Assembly: GCA_016789205.1 (NCBI GenBank)
Contig: JAEURF010000089.1
Span: 1-6,928, forward strand
Length of the DNA stretch: 6,928 nucleotides
Direction of reading: 5' to 3'
DNA from: Anaerolineales bacterium
Lineage (GTDB): Bacteria > Chloroflexota > Anaerolineae > Anaerolineales > Villigracilaceae
In this document: one piece after another, positions 6,443-6,928 of the stretch
Layout: every line of letters starts with the position of its first letter
Numbering within the stretch: the first letter of the stretch is position 1
Made by a program: the position numbers and the translations under genes
Notes under the pieces: model-generated
Told to the model about the DNA's origin: nothing
Seen by the model: only the letters and a program-made list of their open reading frames with translations
Databases searched by the model: none

Positions 6443-6458
6443 GGCAATAAAAGTTGCC
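6443..6458 (+). other. small leader hairpin
   Basis: GGCAA (6443-6447) and TTGCC (6454-6458) can pair around a 6-nt loop, directly abutting the palindrome at 6423-6441. Together they would make two tandem stem-loops in the 5' leader of the solute-binding protein mRNA. The stem is short and no T-tract follows, so it is not a terminator. Confidence 0.3.
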
Positions 6459-6486
6459 CAATCTTCTAATTCTCTCGGAGGAGAAA

Positions 6487-6928
6487 ATGAAAAAACTTCT
6501 TACTTTGGTAAGCCTGATTGTGATGGCTTCCCTCGTGCTGACTGCCTGTGGTGGTAGTGGTTCATCCGCTTCAGATTTGCTCGGTGCGATTAAAGAACGC
6601 GGTTACATCCTCGTTTCTTCAGATTTGAACTATGAACCACAATCATTCCCAAAAACTGATGGCACACGCCCAAGTGACACAAAATGCCCATCTGACGCTT
6701 TGACATCTGAAGAGATTCAAGGTTTTGATGTAGATGTGGCTCTGGCTGTTGCCGAAGCCCTTGGCGTAGAAGCCTGCTTTGTCACACCGGATTGGGATTT
6801 GATTACTGCCGGCAGTTGGGCAGATAAATGGGATGTGAGCATTGGTTCAATGACCGTCACCACAGCCCGCCAACAAGCACTTGATTTCAGCGTACCATAC
6901 TATTACACACCTGCTGTTGTCGCAGTCG
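6487..6928 (+). CDS. family 3 (amino-acid-type) ABC transporter solute-binding lipoprotein, 3' partial
   Basis: Extracytoplasmic lipoprotein that captures a solute, probably a polar amino acid, for an ABC importer. The first 147 residues are in the window and the frame stays open at the right edge. A basic MKK start and hydrophobic core lead to the lipobox LTAC, with Cys21 lipidated, followed by a Gly/Ser linker. The SBP_bac_3 domain begins at IKERGYILVSSDLNYEPQSF (35-54). It carries the family signature region GFDVDVALAVAEALGV (79-94), then WDLITAG (103-109), and the DVSIGSMTVTTARQQALDFSVPYYYTPAVV block (116-145), in which Arg128 aligns with the ligand carboxylate-binding Arg of the family. 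An insertion of about 20 residues (56-77) between the first strand and the signature contains Cys67, which with Cys97 could form a disulfide. GGAGG at 6477-6481 lies 5 nt before the ATG. Permease and ATPase genes would be expected to the right. Confidence 0.92.
   Translation, partial: MKKLLTLVSLIVMASLVLTACGGSGSSASDLLGAIKERGYILVSSDLNYEPQSFPKTDGTRPSDTKCPSDALTSEEIQGFDVDVALAVAEALGVEACFVTPDWDLITAGSWADKWDVSIGSMTVTTARQQALDFSVPYYYTPAVVAV

Overview
The window is 6.9 kb of moderately AT-rich bacterial chromosome. It has eight protein-coding genes and no RNA genes, CRISPR array or transposase that I can recognise. The gene mix is a tungsten-type aldehyde:ferredoxin oxidoreductase (AOR), an SCP2-like protein, an SLC13 permease with TrkA-C domains, a DUF1905 protein, an FGE-fold lipoprotein and a family 3 solute-binding lipoprotein. 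Together with the AT-leaning codon use, this would fit an anaerobic Chloroflexota (Anaerolineae-like) genome. That placement is inference from general familiarity; no marker gene is present to confirm it. The two lipobox lipoproteins show only that the organism exports and lipidates proteins.

Layout, left to right. The plus strand carries (a) the 3' part of an SLC13-type permease whose true start lies left of the window, then, after a 117-bp gap, (b) a tightly spaced run of four genes: a DUF1905 protein, a VOC/glyoxalase-fold protein, a membrane protein with a K+-channel-like pore loop, and a lipoprotein with the formylglycine-generating-enzyme fold. Gaps inside the run are about 23-29 bp, so one transcript is likely. 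It ends at a short convergent junction holding three degenerate 9-bp tandem repeats. The minus strand then carries (c) the AOR gene and, upstream of it, an SCP2-like gene with a strong ribosome binding site. A REP-like inverted repeat lies in the 101-bp gap between them. Finally (d), divergent from the SCP2-like gene, a plus-strand family 3 amino-acid-type solute-binding lipoprotein runs off the right edge. Its leader holds a near-perfect palindrome close to a Fur-type operator core, plus a second small hairpin.

The genes do not form one obvious pathway. The best-supported functional pairs are the SCP2-like protein with AOR (same strand, possibly co-transcribed) and the start of an amino-acid ABC uptake operon at the right edge. 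Most of the interest lies in proteins that keep a fold but lack its signature residues: a channel pore with GLS where GYG is expected, an FGE-like domain without the catalytic cysteine pair, and a VOC protein with three of four metal-ligand positions replaced. I see no convincing new multi-gene system.
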